DNA from: Bdellovibrio sp. UBA4095
GTDB taxonomy: Bacteria; Bdellovibrionota; Bdellovibrionia; Bdellovibrionales; Bdellovibrionaceae
Length of the DNA: 64,000 nt
NCBI GenBank assembly: GCA_002381805.1
Contig: DFXZ01000004.1
Span: forward strand, 1,012,544-1,076,543
Reading direction: 5' to 3'
The notes below the pieces were generated by a model. The model saw only the letters and a list, made by a program, of their open reading frames with translations. It searched no databases and was not told the origin of the DNA. Position numbers and translations under genes: made by a program. Numbering within the stretch: position 1 is the first letter of the stretch; every line of letters begins with the position of its first letter. Of the stretch, positions 61,275 through 64,000 are shown piece after piece.

Positions 61275-62381
61275 CTAAGCCAGAGGCAGATCAAAGAAGA
61301 CCATGACTCCATGATCAGTGTTTTTGAACTGTAAATGGGATTTGTGGGACTTAAGGATCGCATTGCATATTGTAAGACCTAATCCACTGCCAGTGGAGTG
61401 ATGCATGACATCCTCATCAATGAAAAAGGGCTTCATAATTTTTTTTACTACGGAGGCTGGAATTTGTGGTCCTCGATTGTGGACCAAAAATCGTAGTGAG
61501 TTCTCTGATTTAATGCTCTCAAGGTGGATATCGCCACCATCTTCGCCAAATTTACTTGCATTGTGAATCAGGCGAGCAACCACTTGTTTAATCAGACGGA
61601 CATCTGCTGTTACCGCAAGAGGTTCAAGTTTGGATACAAGCTTTTGGTTTTTTTTGTTTAGGCTTTGTTGTATTTCGGGGCTAAGGCTATCTTCCAACTG
61701 AACGAAAGTGGAAGGTTGCATATCAATTTTAAGTTGATTGGTCTCCGCGCGCACAACTAGAAGCACATCCTCGACAAGGGTCTTTAGGCGCTCAGCACTT
61801 CGCGAAATGCGATTTACCATGAGCTTGTCTTCGTCACTTAATTTCGATTCTGATAGCAGGGCCGAAAAGCTTAAAATCGAGGTCAGGGGAGTTTTCAGTT
61901 CGTGATTGATAAGAATCATAAAGTTCGACTTGGCAACATCCAGACTGCGCAAATCTTCGAGTGCTTGAGCAAGCTCCAGATTTTTTCGGTTCAGCTCTTG
62001 TCCCAACGCAAATCGGTCGACGGCGTGATCGACGGTGTTAGTAAGGTCGACAGGATCCCATGGTTTCGTGAGGTATCTGAAGATTTGGCCTTTATTCACA
62101 GCCATGATGACGGATTCCAGATCTGTGTAACCAGTCAGCAAGATTCTTGTGGTATCTGGATGAGTGCTCAGTGTTTTCTCAAGAAGTTCGACTCCGGTCA
62201 TTTCAGGCATTCGCTGGTCCGTAATAATCAACGCAACTGGACCGCCATGATCTGCCAGTACCTTTAAGGCTTCTTTACCAGACGTGGCCTTTAGTACTGT
62301 ATACTTCTTACGGAAGAGCCGTTCTAGGGCATCTACGTTATCAATTTCATCATCTACACAAAGAATTGTGTGCTTTGTCAT
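61275..62381 (-). CDS. Receiver-first hybrid histidine kinase
   Basis: A 368-residue cytoplasmic two-component protein. Residues 1-125 are a receiver domain (ILCVDDEIDN, phospho-acceptor Asp55 in LIITDQRMPEM, Lys106 in YLTKPWDPV). A coiled coil (125-150) links it to a HisKA domain (FMILINHELKTPLTSILSFS, His160). The HATPase domain has VARLIHNASKF (N box), HNRGPQIPASVVKKIMKPFF and HSTGSGLGLTICNAILK (G box). There is no transmembrane sensor. The phosphate would be passed on to or received from separate partners, not seen here. The start at 62381 drops 12 spurious residues. Confidence 0.88.
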   Translation of the reverse strand: MTKHTILCVDDEIDNVDALERLFRKKYTVLKATSGKEALKVLADHGGPVALIITDQRMPEMTGVELLEKTLSTHPDTTRILLTGYTDLESVIMAVNKGQIFRYLTKPWDPVDLTNTVDHAVDRFALGQELNRKNLELAQALEDLRSLDVAKSNFMILINHELKTPLTSILSFSALLSESKLSDEDKLMVNRISRSAERLKTLVEDVLLVVRAETNQLKIDMQPSTFVQLEDSLSPEIQQSLNKKNQKLVSKLEPLAVTADVRLIKQVVARLIHNASKFGEDGGDIHLESIKSENSLRFLVHNRGPQIPASVVKKIMKPFFIDEDVMHHSTGSGLGLTICNAILKSHKSHLQFKNTDHGVMVFFDLPLA

Positions 62382-62472
62382 ATTCGGTAGTGTAGGATTT
62401 AGCAGAGGGCAGTGCAAATTTTTAATTTTTGCTCCGGCCTTTTGTTGTCATGGATGACGGCGGAAAACCGAT

Positions 62473-62500
62473 AAACTGAAACTGAACTTCAGTCTAGTTT
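62473..62500. repeat. Composite inverted repeat upstream of the Gly/Met-rich gene
   Basis: An inner perfect 6-bp repeat, ACTGAA-C-TTCAGT, is enclosed by AAACT and AGTTT with short bulges. It lies about 100 bases before the start of the gene at 62602 and 91 bases after the kinase start. It may be an operator or leader hairpin. Confidence 0.35.
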
Positions 62501-62601
62501 ACTCCTTTTTCCACACTTTGCCCAATATTGAGTCAAGTCTATGTCTCGTCCTGACGATAAGTGAAACGATAGAGTTTTTTATCCTTTTCAGGAGATCGTG
62601 T

Positions 62602-64000
62602 ATGAAATTTTGGATGCGCATTGGAACTCCCTTCACTCTTGTGATGAGTTTTGCATTCGCGGCTCAAGCTCAAAATTGGGGAACCGGTATGTGGGGCGGT
62701 ATGCAAGCCTGCTCTTATCCGTATTCCGCAGCTGAGGGTGCTTCAAGCTATCAAGATGAAATTAATGAAGCTCAAGCAGCCATTAAGGAAGCTCAGAGTC
62801 AGATACGCCAAAAGAAATCAGAAAAGAAAAGGGCGGATCGCGATTGGGAGCGAGCAGAAAGAGATATTAATGACGTTATCTCCGAAGATTATTCCGAGTT
62901 TATCTATGAGCACATTAAAAACAATGTGAGTTGTAAAGAGTATCAAGGTCTTGGAAGTGGTGATGAGTTCATTGCTCAGGGTCAAGAAGGAGATGCTGCA
63001 GTTCAAGCTCCAGGCAGCCGTGAAATCCGTTCTTTCACGGTCAGAGAATGGTCAGCACTTTGTGACAAGAATAAAAGCGGTTCCGTTTCAGGAGCTGTTT
63101 GTGATGGCGCTCGTTTCCGTCAAATGGAAAAAGGACGTGCGACTTCTCAGGATTGTAAAAAGGCCCTTACTGAACATCGCAAAAAGTACGCTCTTTCCAA
63201 TAAGCTTCAACGTGAAATCGAAGCTTTGGAAAATGCAGTAGCTCGTTATAAAGATGATATTAAAGATTCAAAAGCAGATTTAGCAGAGGAGCGAAGAGAA
63301 GCTCAGCGTGAACGTCTTGAAGGTGGTGTTTGTATCGATTGTGTGGCCTCGGGTAGTGGTTACACTTATCAAAAACCAGAAACTGACTGGGGCAGTGTAG
63401 TTGGTAACGTTGTTCTTGGTTTAGGTATGGTCGGTATGGGCTACCAAACTAATAAAATGGTAGCGAAAGCGAACTCTAACATCGGTTGGCCGACAGATCC
63501 TTATCCGGCTTATCTTGCGGGAATGGGACCGTTAGCAACGGGTATCGGTCAAATGATCGGCGGCGGTAGCGGAATTTATGGTGCTATGGGCGGTGGTATC
63601 GGAGCTGGTGGTTTTGGCTGTGCTGGAAATAACGGCGGTCCTTACGGAATGATGGGACCTTATGGCGGCATGAATGGCGGCGGTATGTGGGGCAACCCGT
63701 ACGGCATGGGAGTAATGAATCCTATGGGCGGAATGGGTGGCGGAATTTACATGCCGGGCATGGGCCCTTGGGGTATGGCCGGTCCCTGGGGAATGGGCGG
63801 ACCTTACGGTGGCGGCATGATGGGCGCTTACCTAGGTGGAATCGCTGGTGGTATGGGCATGATGGGAGCTTACCCAGGTGGCATGGGAATGATGGGCGGA
63901 TATCCTGGCGGTATGGGAATGATGGGAGCTTATCCCGGTGGCATGGGCATGGTCGGCGGAATCGCTGGCGGCATGGGCATGATGGGCGCGTATCCTGGCG
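62602..64000 (+). CDS. Secreted coiled-coil protein with Gly/Met repeat tail (3' end beyond window)
   Basis: The frame from ATG 62602 (AGGAG seven bases upstream) stays open to the window end, giving at least 466 residues. It starts with a signal peptide (WMRIGTPFTLVMSFAFAAQA). Two coiled coils follow (residues about 53-93 and 185-243), separated by a Cys-containing domain; CIDCVASG comes next. From about residue 313 on, the sequence is nearly all Gly, Met, Pro, Tyr and Ala. The last 154 bases contain five exact-length 30-base units encoding GGMGMMGAYP variants, starting at 63847. Probably an envelope or surface structural protein. Confidence 0.78.
   Translation, partial: MKFWMRIGTPFTLVMSFAFAAQAQNWGTGMWGGMQACSYPYSAAEGASSYQDEINEAQAAIKEAQSQIRQKKSEKKRADRDWERAERDINDVISEDYSEFIYEHIKNNVSCKEYQGLGSGDEFIAQGQEGDAAVQAPGSREIRSFTVREWSALCDKNKSGSVSGAVCDGARFRQMEKGRATSQDCKKALTEHRKKYALSNKLQREIEALENAVARYKDDIKDSKADLAEERREAQRERLEGGVCIDCVASGSGYTYQKPETDWGSVVGNVVLGLGMVGMGYQTNKMVAKANSNIGWPTDPYPAYLAGMGPLATGIGQMIGGGSGIYGAMGGGIGAGGFGCAGNNGGPYGMMGPYGGMNGGGMWGNPYGMGVMNPMGGMGGGIYMPGMGPWGMAGPWGMGGPYGGGMMGAYLGGIAGGMGMMGAYPGGMGMMGGYPGGMGMMGAYPGGMGMVGGIAGGMGMMGAYPG

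Noticed and set aside
1..64000. tRNA, rRNA, CRISPR array, known riboswitch, defence island
   Set aside because: Read for cloverleaf, direct-repeat/spacer and conserved defence genes on both strands; none found. A tRNAscan or Infernal search would be needed to exclude small RNAs firmly.

Overview
The window looks like chromosomal DNA of a Bdellovibrio-type bacterium (Bdellovibrionota). This is an inference from several things: many short lipoproteins and secreted proteins with no clear family, dense peptidoglycan-remodelling enzymes, a large flagellar locus ending in csrA-fliW, moderate GC content, and a gene order (alaS/recX, pgpA-cinA-recA, flgFGAHI-flgJ-flgMNKL-csrA-fliW) that I associate with that genus. 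No tRNA, rRNA, CRISPR array, transposase or prophage was found. Almost everything is compact chromosomal coding sequence.

Layout. 1-8 kb: the tail of an unknown gene, a polyprenol/diacylglycerol-kinase-like enzyme, pssA, asd, a coupled pair of envelope proteins (CFI-box C-terminus plus outer-membrane barrel), dps, truA, and rplM-rpsI. 8-19 kb: small secreted proteins, alaS-recX, an acyl-CoA-synthetase-like protein with lost catalytic residues, a Slt-type lytic transglycosylase, and pgpA-cinA-recA. 19-30 kb: a holin-like/YqjD-like membrane pair, lipoproteins including a 14-repeat beta-propeller protein, a secreted HExxH peptidase, a CBS protein, glutathione peroxidase, a Gly/Cys-rich secreted protein, lysC and a MltD-like transglycosylase.

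30.6-40.7 kb is the flagellar core. flgF-flgG-flgA-flgH-flgI lie behind a near-consensus sigma-54 promoter. They are followed by a FlgJ-type rod-binding protein with a degenerate M23-like tail, flgM, flgN, flgK, flgL, csrA and fliW. These build the distal rod, P- and L-rings and hook-filament junction, and control late export (FlgM, FlgN) and flagellin translation (CsrA-FliW). A 171-bp element with perfect 31-bp inverted arms sits between flgN and flgK.

40.7-64 kb: rmuC; menaquinone genes menA-menC-menE with a ferredoxin-like protein; a lipoprotein; YkgJ and thioesterase genes. Then come a polyprenyl synthase, a second MenA-like prenyltransferase with an altered second motif, rsmJ, a membrane protein, a SpoIIE/PP2C-like protein lacking metal ligands, and gltA. 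The final part holds an L,D-transpeptidase, HIT, DUF1653 and DUF1266 proteins, a CpaF-CpaC (Tad-type ATPase and secretin) pair, a receiver-first histidine kinase, and the 5' part of a Gly/Met repeat protein that runs off the window end.

The window is mostly housekeeping and motility. The most unusual items are the inverted-repeat element before flgK, the FlgJ/M23 fusion, and three enzyme-like proteins whose active sites appear eroded (acyl-CoA synthetase, PP2C, second UbiA-family protein). No complete new defence or secretion system is evident.
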